A stretch of 64,000 nucleotides of DNA from Knoxdaviesia capensis (Eukaryota > Ascomycota > Sordariomycetes > Microascales > Gondwanamycetaceae), in assembly GCA_001510575.1 (NCBI GenBank), contig LNGK01000001.1, positions 806,001-870,000 on the forward strand, in the 5' to 3' direction. The position numbers and the translations under genes were made by a program. The notes beneath the pieces were generated by a model. It searched no databases, was not told where the DNA came from, and saw nothing but the letters and a program-made list of their open reading frames with translations. Shown here piece after piece: positions 47,433-58,400 of the stretch (positions are counted from its first letter, which is position 1; the number at the start of each line of letters is the position of its first letter).

Positions 47433-49055
47433 ATGGCGCGCGAACCGCTCCCAACGATTCGGATCTTGCTGGTCGGGCCGCCCGGCGTCGGCAAGCGCAG
47501 TCTGGAGTGCCGGGTACGTTTGCGCATGTCCGGGTGTATATCGGTGTGCCCTTCTTCACAATGGATGTGCTGTCTAACACAGGGATTTGTCCGTCGCTTC
47601 TAGATCTCCACGAACACGTACCCTGCGATGTACGACCCAGCACTCACCCTGGCCACACGCCGCTTCTTCACGTTGCAGCCACAGACGGCCGAGAATCGCC
47701 AGCCAGCGGCCTCTCCGGCCCCCGGAGCTCGGCCGCTCTCCCCGCCCAGTGGGGCTTTGCTCGCCGCGATGCCGCACCACGCACGCACGCCCGCCACGTC
47801 CGAATCGGTGGTCTCGAACCCGGCGTCCGCCCACCGCGGCGCCTCTGCCGAGCCCACCCCGCACGCTGGACCCTTCCAAACCGACCCTGGGTCGACTGCC
47901 GGAGCGGCTGCCGGCTACATGATCGAGCTGGTCAGTGTCCCCGCGGTCCCGCGCGACGGCGGCGTGTATAAGGGCGGCTTTGACGCCGTGGTCCTGGTGT
48001 ACGACGTAGCCCAGCGCTCGTCGCTCGCCATGGCGGTGGCGGCGCACACGGAGATGCAGATGCACAGCGTGGCTCTGAACGAACCCGAGATTCTCGCCGG
48101 CCGCGGCCGGAACGCGCAGCCCAGACCCCGCGCGCACCGGCTCCCGCGGGCGGCCTCGTTCGCGTCGTTCTCCGCGGCCTCGGCGCGGAGAATCCGGGGG
48201 GGCAAACGGCGCAAACCGCCGGTTGTGGCCCTGGTCGGGACCAAGAGCGACGTCGACGACGTGCCGAGACCGGCGGCCGCGGTGCACTCGTCGCCGCAGA
48301 CGGCCAAGGAGATCGCCGTGGAGGCCATCGCGGCGGCCCAGCGCGCGGTGGTGCACCCGCTCTTCCGCGAGCATGTGGTCGGCGTGTCTGCGCTGCTCAT
48401 GCGCCGCCAGACCAGTTTTGCGGGCAGTGGCGGCATGCGCGCAGCTAGACTGAGACCGCTGGCTCTGGAGCGCCGCCGCTCGATGCCGGCCACTCAGATG
48501 TCGGGGGCCGCAGGCACGCCGGCGACGGTGCGTTCGGTGGCTACGCGGGCCGAGGCTGTCGAGACGTGGCTGCGCACGGGCAACCCAACGCCGATCACCA
48601 CAACGGAAGCCACCACACAGGCCACCACCGAGGATCTCACCAGCGACGCGCGGTCGACGGGGGAGGACACAGCTTCGACGCAGACCATGCTGGCGGGCAC
48701 GGCGACCTCGGCCACGGGCCTGCGACAGGTATCGCGCCTGGAGGGCGAAGCTACGGCGCAGAGACTCGGCATCGCGGTGCCGTTCGTCGAAGTCAGTGCC
48801 AAGAGCGGGGAGAACGTGGAGAAGATGCTGGAGTCGGTGGTGCGCGCTGTTCTGCGGGACCGCGGACTGCTGCGGGAGGAAGATGTGACGACGGAGGCTG
48901 AGGTGCATGCGGGTGAAACAGATGCGTCACGGAGTGAGAAGACGGTGTCGACGAATGCTCGTGGTGTGAAGAGCAGGCAAAGAGTGGTCAAACGGGTTCG
49001 GAGCTTGATGACGTTTATCCGCCATCCTGTGGAACGGTCGGCGGTTGCAGTGTAA
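47433..49055 (+). CDS. Highly divergent Ras-like GTPase with large low-complexity insertions
   Basis: Two exons, 47433-47513 and 47604-49055, giving 510 residues, against about 190-220 for ordinary Ras proteins. The first exon reads IRILLVGPPGVGKRSLECR, a P-loop in which Lys21 is followed by Arg22 instead of Ser/Thr. TYPAMYDPALT follows, like the YDP of Ras switch I but with Ala in place of the Thr. Then comes a 110-residue Ala/Pro/Thr insertion, and FDAVVLVYDVAQRSSL (from 153), the strand before G4. No DxxG is recognisable. G4 is TKSD (240-243), and G5 is SAK (425-427), separated by a 180-residue insertion where Ras has about 30. The C-terminus is basic without a CaaX box. Intron choice is set by phase, since the earlier CAG acceptor runs into a stop. 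It may bind nucleotide weakly, or not at all. Confidence 0.75.
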
Positions 49056-49587
49056 TGTTAGTAGCTAGTTAGTTATAGACTTTCTCTTCACCTGCATCAC
49101 AGGAAACATTCAGGATATGAAGCTGTAGATAAAGTTATGGTAAATGCTTGGAACATGCTGGATTCAGGATATACAGATAGCGAGGGGGGGGAAACAGTCT
49201 TGGAAAAGCGTACACCTCCCGGGAAAAAATAACACATGAGAAACAGGAAAGGCTGGACAGAAAGAGAACAGGAACGGATTAAGATTCAGGGACAGGACAA
49301 CTGATAGGCCAAACTCCGGGAAATGCAGTTAGGTCCAGTATTCAAAAGAGTACGGAAGAGACATTAATCGTAGAAGAAGGAAAGGAAATGGATGGTGACG
49401 GGAGTATCTTCAAAAAGGAGAATGAGCACAAGAAATATATTTGAATGGAAGCGAAGACGACGGAGGTAATAGACAACGGTGGATGTCGAGTTCACTAGTT
49501 ATGAGGGGGTCTCTGAATACGCAGTGTGACTTAGTGGACAGTGCCAGTGGCTAGCCGGACATCAGACAGAGACGAAGAGCGTGGTGT
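49056..49587. other. Convergent intergenic region, 3' UTRs
   Basis: A-rich flank of two convergent genes. No gene seen. Confidence 0.55.
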
Positions 49588-50555
49588 TTACCAGTCCACT
49601 GCCCAGCCGTTCTCCTGGATGAATTCCTCACACGCCTGGCGGAGATTGATATCGGGCCGCAGGTCTTCGGCGCGGAGAGGCTCGCGGGTGAGCGGGTCGG
49701 TCTGCGACCGGCGGAGGTGTTCCAGGATGGAGGCGCGTTCGAAGGACTTGCCGGATTTAGTCTACACGGGGTTCAGCAGGTCAGCAACAGGAAACTCCAG
49801 ATAGAGAGGTAGATGCATCGAAAGAAAGAGACTCACCACCACAGGATCCACCATGATATCAAACGTGATATCGTCAATCGCCCAGTCGGGCACCCGGCGG
49901 CGCTTCTCGGAGGACACCCGCGCACGGTCGAACACGCCGGCCAGCTGCTCAAGCTTGGCGGCGTACTCGTCTTCAATCTCGCGGCGCTCGCCGTCGTCAG
50001 CGGCATCGCGCGCGAAGTCGTCGCGCTCGCGCGCCAGCAGGCTGCGCAGCTGGTCCTCAAGCTCGCTCTCCGCGCGGCGCCGCGTGCGCTCCTGGCGCTC
50101 CCACCGCTCTTTGCGGCACCGCAGGATCTGCGCCGTGATGGCGGCCAGCGACTTGTCGCCCGTGGCGGCGGCCAGCTCGCGCGCGATCTGCGCGTGCTTG
50201 AGGGCGCCGGTGAAGTCCTCGATGCCGGCGAGGCCCTGCGAGAGGGTGTAGTGGGCCTTCATGTTGTCTTTCGACAGATTGAGACAAGCCTGGCAGTCCA
50301 TTATGGCCGACTCGTACAGACCGAGCTTCATGCGGGCCATAGCACGGTTTGTATATAAGGCGAAATTCTTGGGATCCGCGATGATGCTGCGATGGTCGCC
50401 TCTCGGTGTTAGTCTGGCTTGAGAACGGATCAAAACTGCGGAAAGACACACACTTACGCCTTTGAATAGAGACTGTCCGCACTGACATAGTCTTTCTGGT
50501 TGAAGAAGGTGTTGCCCTCCTGCTTGAAGGCGAGAGCTCGGGCCGCGTCGGTCAT
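49588..50555 (-). CDS. CHIP/STUB1-like E3 ubiquitin ligase: TPR repeats and U-box
   Basis: Three exons, 50458-50555, 49837-50386 and 49588-49761, giving 273 residues from the ATG at 50555. Residues 1-110 are three TPR units (ALAFKQEGNTFFNQKDYVSADSLYSKA, NFALYTNRAMARMKLGLYESAIMDC, MKAHYTLSQGLAGIEDFTGAL). A long charged coiled coil follows, then a U-box from about 200: VPDWAIDDITFDIMVDPVVTKSGKSFER and EHLRRSQTDPLTREPL, ending EFIQENGWAVDW. This is the architecture of CHIP, which binds Hsp70/Hsp90 tails by its TPRs and ubiquitinates their clients. An in-frame ATG at 50660 would add 35 residues starting MGSSVSSSS, a possible N-myristoylation signal, but that stretch is encoded by telomere-like repeats and could equally be leader. 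Confidence 0.9.
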
Positions 50556-51276
50556 GGTGGGAGCGGGGGCGGACGGCCGGCGTTGCTGGTAGTGGTTGGG
50601 CCGCTTAGGGTTGGGTGGTGACGGGTTAGGGTTGCTGGATGATGAGACAGACGAACCCATATAGAGTCCACTCTAAGGAAGAGTAGAAAAGATAGAGGAC
50701 GTAATGCAGAGATAGAAATGAAACCCACGGCTTTTCTAGGAAAGGTCCGTAACGAATAGAGGGTAAAAGAAGTTAATAACTCCCTATATCAGCTTGTGGC
50801 AGACATGTAGTTAGTTGGTCCGTTTGAAAGGGGATAAAGCGAGAAGGAAAAGGGAGAGAGAGAAGAAAGAAACGGAAAGTGGAAGAAACAAAGAAATAGG
50901 GAGAGGTCCAATAGTATTAAGAACTCGTGGATGTGAATGAATATGTGACAAAGTAAATAGGGATGTCACGATATATCTGGGAACTCTTAAACAATGACAA
51001 ATGCAGGGTGGTTGTTTACTTGGGCTTCGAAGCCTAAGACAGCCATAAATTAGAAGGTGAAGACTTTTGGTTATCTGGACACCATGACTGAGATATTTCA
51101 AACAAGTCAGGGTTGACTATCCGCTTCCTCGATTTTAAGAGAAAAATAAATAAATCACGGACTCGGCCGATGCTCTTCGCCCTGACATTCCGTGAGCATG
51201 AGGCAACTGGGGCGTCTTTGGGCTTCCAGATGTTTCGGCGGGTAACGTAAGCGGCGAGACGATCGGAGAGGGGTAG

Positions 51277-51320
51277 TTAGGGGTAGGGGTAGGGTTACGG
51301 TAAGGGTTAGTGCAGGGTTG
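51277..51320. repeat. Degenerate telomere-like repeat, TTAGGG/TAGGGG units
   Basis: About six imperfect units: TTAGGGG, TAGGGG, TAGGGTTA, AAGGGTTA and CAGGGTTGG. It is the longest of the telomere-like stretches in the window. Confidence 0.75.
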
Positions 51321-52480
51321 GCGGGGTCGGCAATATTCCCTTGGCGGGGCATTGTCCGCGGCCGAACACCGGCAGTGTCCGAGGGAAACCAATGTTCCGG
51401 CGGTTTATTTCGACCGTGTTCCGGGTTCTGCGGGTTTGTGCTGCCCTTCCGTGGTTTTTTTTTTTTTTTCAATCCCGTGAACCCCTGCCAGCTCCGACGA
51501 CACACGGAACGGATTTTCCCAACCTTGTGCGACCGTAGACCCAAAGTTCACGATTCCAACCGCCGGGCCCCACCAGACCGTTGGCTTTTTGCAGCGGGAA
51601 TACTGCCGGCATGAAGTGGATGGCTGACATGTCTCAGCAAAGTGGCCGTTTGCCTAGTACCTTGTCTTCTCCCCCTCTGGCGTGTCATGCCGGTGGCCAT
51701 ATACATGTCCCTGCCCCCGCCGTGTTCAAGGCCCCGACTGGGCCCCCGTCACGCACCAAGGGGGGCCGTTGCTCCAAATACCACGATGCACGCATGTCAT
51801 CAGCCAGTCGCAGTGGCATTAAGGGGAAGAGACTGGGGTTCCCCGTGAGTTCATGGCGCCACCATTCCAGGATATTCAAGACAACGCCGGCTTGGAGAGA
51901 GTTAGAGGCGGCCGCCAATTCCCAAGCTGCTGCGTCCTGGTGACACCACCAGACCTGCCCTGTGGCAGACCGCGCCGGCAATATTTTTCATACAGTCGCC
52001 TCGTCGACAACTCGCTGCAGCCAGAGTAGTCAGCCATGCCAGGCCGCTGAGTGAGCGGTGGGGTGGGTAGATGCAGGTGCAGTAGCCCCGGGCGCTTTGG
52101 CCGCATTGGCCTATTCGGAGGTGGAACCCTGAGCAGGGCAGGGCGATAAGCTTTGGAGTGGAATTGCAGATTCCTGGCGAGGAGTTTACTGCTGCTTTCT
52201 CTTCATTCATCGGGTGATGTTCTGTTATGCTGCTACACTTCCCCTCTCTTGGTCGTCGGGATTTTGGAGCGTTTTAAGAGGAAGTACAAACGCTCCGGGT
52301 TAAACGCCTTTGCGCGGCGGTTCCACATCCAGCATATGCGGAATCACTGGAGTTCGCTGGCTTCTCGCCCGAGGCAGCCGATGGATGTTGGAGCACTGCC
52401 CAACGAGAACAAAGAGCGAGATTTTATCTAACTGTTGAGAAGATGGCAATCGACAGCCATGTGGTCGATTCTGTGGCCGT

Positions 52481-52483
<3 letters not shown>

Positions 52484-52523
<40 letters not shown>
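52484..52523. repeat. (CT)n microsatellite, 40 bp
   Basis: Pure CT run in non-coding DNA. Confidence 0.95.
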
Positions 52524-52525
<2 letters not shown>

Positions 52526-54511
52526 CGATGTCACCGACAGTTCACAAGCCAACCGCCAACGCGCGCTGGTCTCTCGTGTGGTGACATCGGGCATGTAGTT
52601 CGTAGGATTGCAGCAGTGGCGGTCTATGTCTTTTCCGGTTAGACGGCGGCAGAAAACACAGCGAGGAAGGCGGTTTCCCCCCAGCGAGAGATTGGAACAC
52701 TCTTGAGGCGCTGCGGATGGTAGGGCGGGACGCAGCAAAGGTGGGAGTGGGAGGAAGACCAACGACAAGGAAAACGGGTAGGGCCACACCACACACACAC
52801 ACACACTCGCGCACGAAAACCCACTCACACCGAACAGGCAGAAGGACAATAAATGCCGCAGTTGGTAAATGGACACAGCTCGCCAACTGAGCGATCGTTG
52901 AAGCGACCGAAATAGAAGAGCGAGAGAGAAAGAGAGAGGCGAAACTGCAAATCGAGGCTGGTACGTGGAACGCAATCCCCGGTACTTATGCTGATGTACC
53001 TCCGGGGCAGGATGCTGTGGCCGAAGACATGGACACAGAGTATCTCCGGGTGGTCTGGGGCGAATACAGACTCCCCCGTCCGTCGATGGTCCGATAAAGG
53101 TGAATCTGCGAACCAGTTTTCCGACGTGCAGACGAAAGAAATGAGAGAGAGCAAGAGTAATGCCGCTGGTTCCCCCGCCGGAGGACAGTAAAGTACATAT
53201 GGCCGGCATGGTCCCGACCTTTGCGTCCCTTTTCCTCTTCTTGGTCTTTTCTGTCAGTTTTCTTTACGTCCTTTCCCAGCACCACTTTTATCACAGGCCA
53301 AGATATCGCACTCGGGTTCACATAACCCTAACCACGGCCTCGGCTCAGAGCTTTCAGGTGCCATCAAGTGCCGTCAGCTGCCAGTCGTTGGAGCCTATTA
53401 AAGCCCCAGGATTAGTCACTGGAGAAAATAAAGATCCAGCATCGCCGTTATCGCGGATCTGAGATCGTTTGGATACATTGCTGGATTCAAATTCAGATTC
53501 AAATCACCACGAGAGGGAGAGCCTTGTACACTTCCAAGACACACTCGACGCCGATCGCCAGAGACACACCACCGCTCCACACAAATGTCCTTCCTGCACC
53601 GTTCGTCTGAAGAAGCGACCTAAAGGACCCATCGTCAGGGCACACGACACCGGAAACAAGGACCAGCAGGCAAACACTGCAGATCTTGTTCGTTCGGGGC
53701 CCTCTTTCGCTTTTGTCTCCGTGGCTTCCGGGATTGGCCGACGGTGACTGGTTTTCTCTATCAGTCCGTGTGGTTTTTATTTTTTTGTTTTTTTTATTTT
53801 TTTATTGTTTTTTTTTTCTCTTCTTCGTTCCCCAAATATCTCGCCCCGGCGCCTCTTCCTTCGCATCTTTGACTGTTCTTCCCACACTCCTTCGGCCGAG
53901 ACTTTTAGATTTTCTTCTTCTTTCGAGAGATCATCCCATTTTCCCGTTCCCCGCATTCTCAGACCGTGTCCGGGGTTCTTCTTGGTGTCTCCATCGTCCT
54001 TCCACTGCCCACACCACCTATGAAGTGTCTCTCTTCCTCTTCGAACTCTTCTACTCTCCGCACTCTCCACTCTCTCCTCTATATACACCACATTCCCCCC
54101 TTCGCCCGCCCCTCGATCGTGTCCGGCCATCTGGAACCGTCTTGGAGAATCCTCTTCCACCCTTGAATCCGCCAAGAACTCGAGGCTGCGACGCTGCGAT
54201 TCTTGAGTTCAAGCCTGGCGTACATGAACAGTCCAGAACACCCCGTCTGACTGCTTTTTTGTCGGGTCTATCGATACAACTTGCAAGGCACACCCTGTGC
54301 ATTTACCGGGGTCCCGTCTGTGTCTGTCTGAGGCAGGCAGAACACACCTCCCGATCAGCGCTTCCTCGTCGACTCACACGCCGAAACCTGACGCTGTCCT
54401 TCCGCTCCTCCAATCGCACCGTCCCCCGTGAGCCGGCCTCTCTCTCTGAGATCTTCGACCCGCTCTCTCCCTTTCCCCGTCTATATCTATCCCCCCATCT
54501 CATCCCCTCCC

Positions 54512-55075
54512 ATGTCCACCCACGCCGCTCTCGCCGCCCCCGTCGCTTCCGCCCTCTCGGCCACGATGCCGTCGCATCGCCCCTACTTTCTCTCCACCTT
54601 CTTCGCCGCCTTCCGCCAACAACCGCCGTCGCCGATGGGCACCGCGAACAAGCCGCCGCAGGGCAGCGCCTCGACCACCTCCGCCTCGTCCGCATCCGCA
54701 GCCTCCTTCCAGCCCGGGCCCGGTCCCGCTGTTCGCACGACAGCACCGTCGCCGTCCGCCGCGCCGTCAGCGCCATCGGCGGCGTCGTCGTCGGCCGCTG
54801 CGCAATCGGCATCGGCATCGGCGGCCGCGTCGTCGACGACGACGACGGTCGTCGGCCAGCGCCCGCTGCATTCACCGCGCGGCATCCCTATCCCGGCGGG
54901 GGGCCGCCGCAGGGGCAGCGACAGTAGCAGCGAGGGGTTCCGGGATGTGCTGGGCGCGGAGAAGTGGTATATCGGCGGTCGGACGGCGACCGGCGAAGAG
55001 CGCTTCTTCAAGCTCGGCGTCATCAAGCGGGTGCGCAGCAACGACGGGCTGAGTCTCGACCGGTTAAGCTTGTGA
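54512..55075 (+). CDS. Small uncharacterised protein with a conserved-looking C-terminus
   Basis: Intronless 187-residue frame. The start at 54512 follows a C/T-rich leader; the frame is open upstream without a further ATG that looks real. After HRPYFLSTFFAAFRQQPPSP comes a long Ser/Ala/Thr/Pro low-complexity stretch. The last 50 residues look ordered and under constraint: RRRGSDSSSEGFRDVLGAEKWYIGGRTATGEERFFKLGVIKRVRSNDGLSLDRLSL. Small fungal proteins with this kind of ending are familiar as hypothetical proteins, but no function or named family can be given. RRRGSDSS and KRVRSND look like basophilic kinase sites (PKA type), which is inference. Confidence 0.65.
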   Translation: MSTHAALAAPVASALSATMPSHRPYFLSTFFAAFRQQPPSPMGTANKPPQGSASTTSASSASAASFQPGPGPAVRTTAPSPSAAPSAPSAASSSAAAQSASASAAASSTTTTVVGQRPLHSPRGIPIPAGGRRRGSDSSSEGFRDVLGAEKWYIGGRTATGEERFFKLGVIKRVRSNDGLSLDRLSL

Positions 55076-55850
55076 GCGATGCTGGGTCTTATCGCTGGCT
55101 TGAACGCTCGGCGAAGCGGCGACGGATGTATACACGAACCAACCACACACCCTCATACACCCTATACACAACCACCCGCCCGACTGTTCTTCGGGGTTAT
55201 TAGATCCTCTTTCGCTTGGTCTGCTTTTTTTTCGTCTCTTTCGAAATGACGACTCCTCCCACGGCCTCGATTCCGTCGTCTCCACCCTTGGCTTTCTCTC
55301 TCTTCCTTTTTTTGTTTCTGTCATATGGGCTCCTCTCATGGTAAAAATGGCTTGAATCCGGCGTCAAAGTGTTCTGCTTTTGTGTTTTCTGTTTTCTGTT
55401 TTGTTTTCCTACTCTGGGCTCTTCCTGAGGAGACCGCGCTCCTCCTCGTTCTACACTCTCCTTATCTAACGTGTACGTGATACGTACACACACTTGTCGA
55501 ATTGCGGATGTGCATCTTCTGGCCTCGCAGGGTGGCCTAGGCGGGCCGGAGCGGCCCGGAACAAAACCCTTGCGGTGGGAGGCAACATGGCTAGAAGGGA
55601 TTCATAGATTTCGCAACGTGGAATACAACCCCCAGTGTCCACGGGATCGGGGATTTAGTCCTCTCAATACAGCGTTTGCTCTCCTGTTGATGAGGTCGAA
55701 GTGAAAATGAAACTGTCTAATTGCCAAAGCCTGCATACGGTCTATAGTAAACACGGCACACAAGTCTATAGGTCAACACGAATGGCCCCGTTCCAACCCC
55801 ACGCCTGCTACTAATCATTGTACAGGCCCCTTCTTGTAGACAGCGGCCCA
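55076..55850. other. Convergent intergenic region, 3' UTRs
   Basis: T-rich and A-rich flanks. No gene seen. Confidence 0.55.
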
Positions 55851-57778
55851 TCACCACATGAACCGGATAACGCTGCCGTCTCTCGCCTTGACGGCCCGGT
55901 AAAGGAACACGTACATGGTCGCGCCGTTGATGGCCGCCAGGTACGCCGTCTCCAGCACCAGGCGCACATCGACCGACTGCATCCCGCGGAGCACCGCGGC
56001 CGGCACCACGCGGGCCACGGCCGAGTCGGAGCGCATGCGCCACTGCGGCACGAGCAGCCGCCACATCAGCCACGGCAGGATGAAGTAGCGCGGCTCGACC
56101 AGCGGCGCCGTGACCAGCGACAGCGTGGCGGTGAGCAGCAGCAGCGCGGTAGTCGACGCCAGCGGCGGCGCGGTAGTGGTACCGGATGCGGGGTGCTGCG
56201 GCGGCGGCTCGTCCTGGCTGTCGGGCGCCAGCGTGTCCCACGCCAGCCAGCGGCACAGCGTGTACACGGCGACGAGGGCGAAGCGCGTGGCGCCGGGCCG
56301 GCGGATGGTGTAGCGGAACACGTAGAACATGTAGTGGCGGTTGTCGGCGAGCGTGAACGGGTGCACGATGGTGTTGAACTTGACGGTGGCCACCGACAGG
56401 CCGATGGTGGCTGCGATGTACGGCGCGTACAGCCACAGCTTGTTCGTGATCGGCATCATCTCGGCGGCGAGGCCCGCCGGCGCGGCGTGCGGGTGGTGCC
56501 TGCGGGCGGCCGCGGGCGGCGCGGCGGCGGGGACGAGGAGGTCGAGCGCCGCGGCCGCCGCGGGCAGGAACAGCGGCACGGAGAAGAAGGCGAACAGCGG
56601 CCAGATGTACAGCATCTGCGCGAGGTGCAGCGTGGCGACGTGGTTAGAGCGGTCGCCCAGCACCACGCCGCCGTTCCACGCCACGAAGGCCGCAAACGCG
56701 CCGAGCACGGCCACGTGCGGCCACACCCAGCGCGCCACGCGCCGCGGCGAGCACGCCACGGCGATGGCCACGCTGAGCCCGCTCAGCACGATGTCGTCGG
56801 GCCAGCACGACACGCCCAGCGACGGGTCGTACACCTCGCCGGCCGCGGCGCGCGCCACCAGCTCCGCCAGCCGCGCGGCCACCGTCGGCTGCTTGGCTAG
56901 CGTGCGCCAGCGGCGGGTCTTGGCCGCGTGCACGGCCTCCAGGCCGCCCATGTACACGACGGCCCAGAACACGTTCGTCTGGCGCATGGTCAGCGTGGCG
57001 AGGCCGAGCGCGAGGGCCGTCAGGTCGCTGAGCAGGCACGGGGGGCGGGTGGAGGCGACGCGCGACTGGTGGTGCAGGTAGGCGGCGAGCACCGACAGCG
57101 TGGACACCACGTCGGTGTAGTACAGGCCGGAGAAGAAGAACAGCACGGGGAACAGCGCGGAGTTGAGGCCCGACCAGGCGGCGTAGGCCGACACGGCCGC
57201 GGGGCGGCTGCTCTTGGAGGCCGCGGCCTCGATGCGGTGGCGGCAGATCGGCGCGAGCACGGCGATGGCGGTCACGGCCCACACGTTCACGCTGCGCAGA
57301 TTCGACAGCGAGCACCAGGCGTCCGGCTGCAGGAGGCCGAGGTTCAGCGCGGCAATTGAGGAGAGGTACAGGCCGGGCGGGGTGGTCAGCTTGTTGTTCC
57401 ACTCGGCGAAGCGGCCGAGGCAGTATCGCTGTGCCTGGTCGACGTGGAAGATTTCGTCCTGCAGAAGCCGGCGTTAGTTGCACTCTAGCGCACAGAGTTC
57501 GAGAAACCCCGACGGCGGAGAGGTCTTACCATGTACACCGGGACGGCGCCGCTGACCGCCGACAGCCACATCCACGCGGGGACGAAGATCAGCGCCACGG
57601 CGCGCACGCCGACGGCGACGTTTCGGCTGAGGGCATAGCTCAGGCCGCTGAACACCACAAGCGCCTTGAGGAGCGTCAGGATGGGCGGTAATAGGGGCAG
57701 AGCTTCGCGGGCGAGTTGCTCTGGCGTTGAGCCGGTGATGACCGCCGGACTCGGCGGGTTGACGAACGGGGGAGACAT
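55851..57778 (-). CDS. ALG10: Dol-P-Glc:Glc2Man9GlcNAc2-PP-Dol alpha-1,2-glucosyltransferase
   Basis: Two exons, 57530-57778 and 55851-57458, giving 618 residues. The junction recreates the family signature YMDEIFHVDQAQRYCLGRF with TTPPGLY (from about 83); the Asp-Glu pair is the conserved acidic site in the first luminal loop. Many membrane helices follow, with MRQTNVFWAVVYMGG, NGGVVLGDRSNHVATLHLAQMLYIWP, and the late signature HPFTLADNRHYMFYVFR (about 449), ending in VIRFMW. Alg10 adds the third and last glucose to the dolichol-linked oligosaccharide in the ER membrane before transfer to protein. Ala/His-rich loops make it somewhat longer than yeast Alg10. A telomere-like array lies 413 bp upstream. 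Confidence 0.95.
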
Positions 57779-58400
57779 GGTGTGGGAAACGGAAGTGGAG
57801 TGGCAGAGGCGGAGAAACGAAGACGGAAGGGTTCGCAGAGAGATAGAACGGGACAATGTCTCAGTATAGACACAACGTTGATCCAACAAGGCGTTTGCTT
57901 ATATGGAAGCCATCATCAGGAGTCAAATAGAAAAGGACAGCTAGATGAATACATGAAGCAGAGATGCCATTATCAGGGGCCAAAACAAACAAGCACGATT
58001 CACGATTTGATTTGGACTGTTTATAAAAGAAAGAAAACAAGATATGATGGTCAGACCGTCTCAACGGAAAAAGATCGTGATGGATGATGAGATTAAAACA
58101 TGGAGGTGGCATGTTCGAAATGTATGGGATGGATTTTTGGTGATGCAAATACAGTGTGTCTTCAAATGCGCACGGTTGGTCGACACAGTGTTAGGGTTAG
58201 GGTTGGGGTCTGATATGTAAGATGGGAAAGGAGCAGATACGATTGATGAATGGCCTCCGCGACGGAAAACAAGAAGGGCAGAAACCTGATACCCAAAATG
58301 CAAACGACAGATTCATAATATATATGTACAGTACACGCAATACCAGCCAAAGCTCAGAAACCACGACACCACCACACACAATCATGGGACAAGTGCACTC
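57779..58400. promoter_or_regulatory. ALG10 upstream region with a telomere-like box
   Basis: 622 bp between the end of the ligase gene and the start of ALG10, both on the minus strand. It holds TTAGGGTTAGGGTTGGGG at 58191-58208 and otherwise A-rich DNA. Binding of a telobox factor is inference only. Confidence 0.5.

Larger units (their letters stand above)
50556..54511. other. Long divergent intergenic region upstream of the CHIP-like gene
   Basis: About 4 kb without a recognised gene. It has a degenerate telomere-like array at 51277-51320, TAACCCTAACC at 53323-53333, a CT tract at 52484-52523, a CA run at 52790-52806, and a T/C-rich leader before 54512. Confidence 0.5.
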
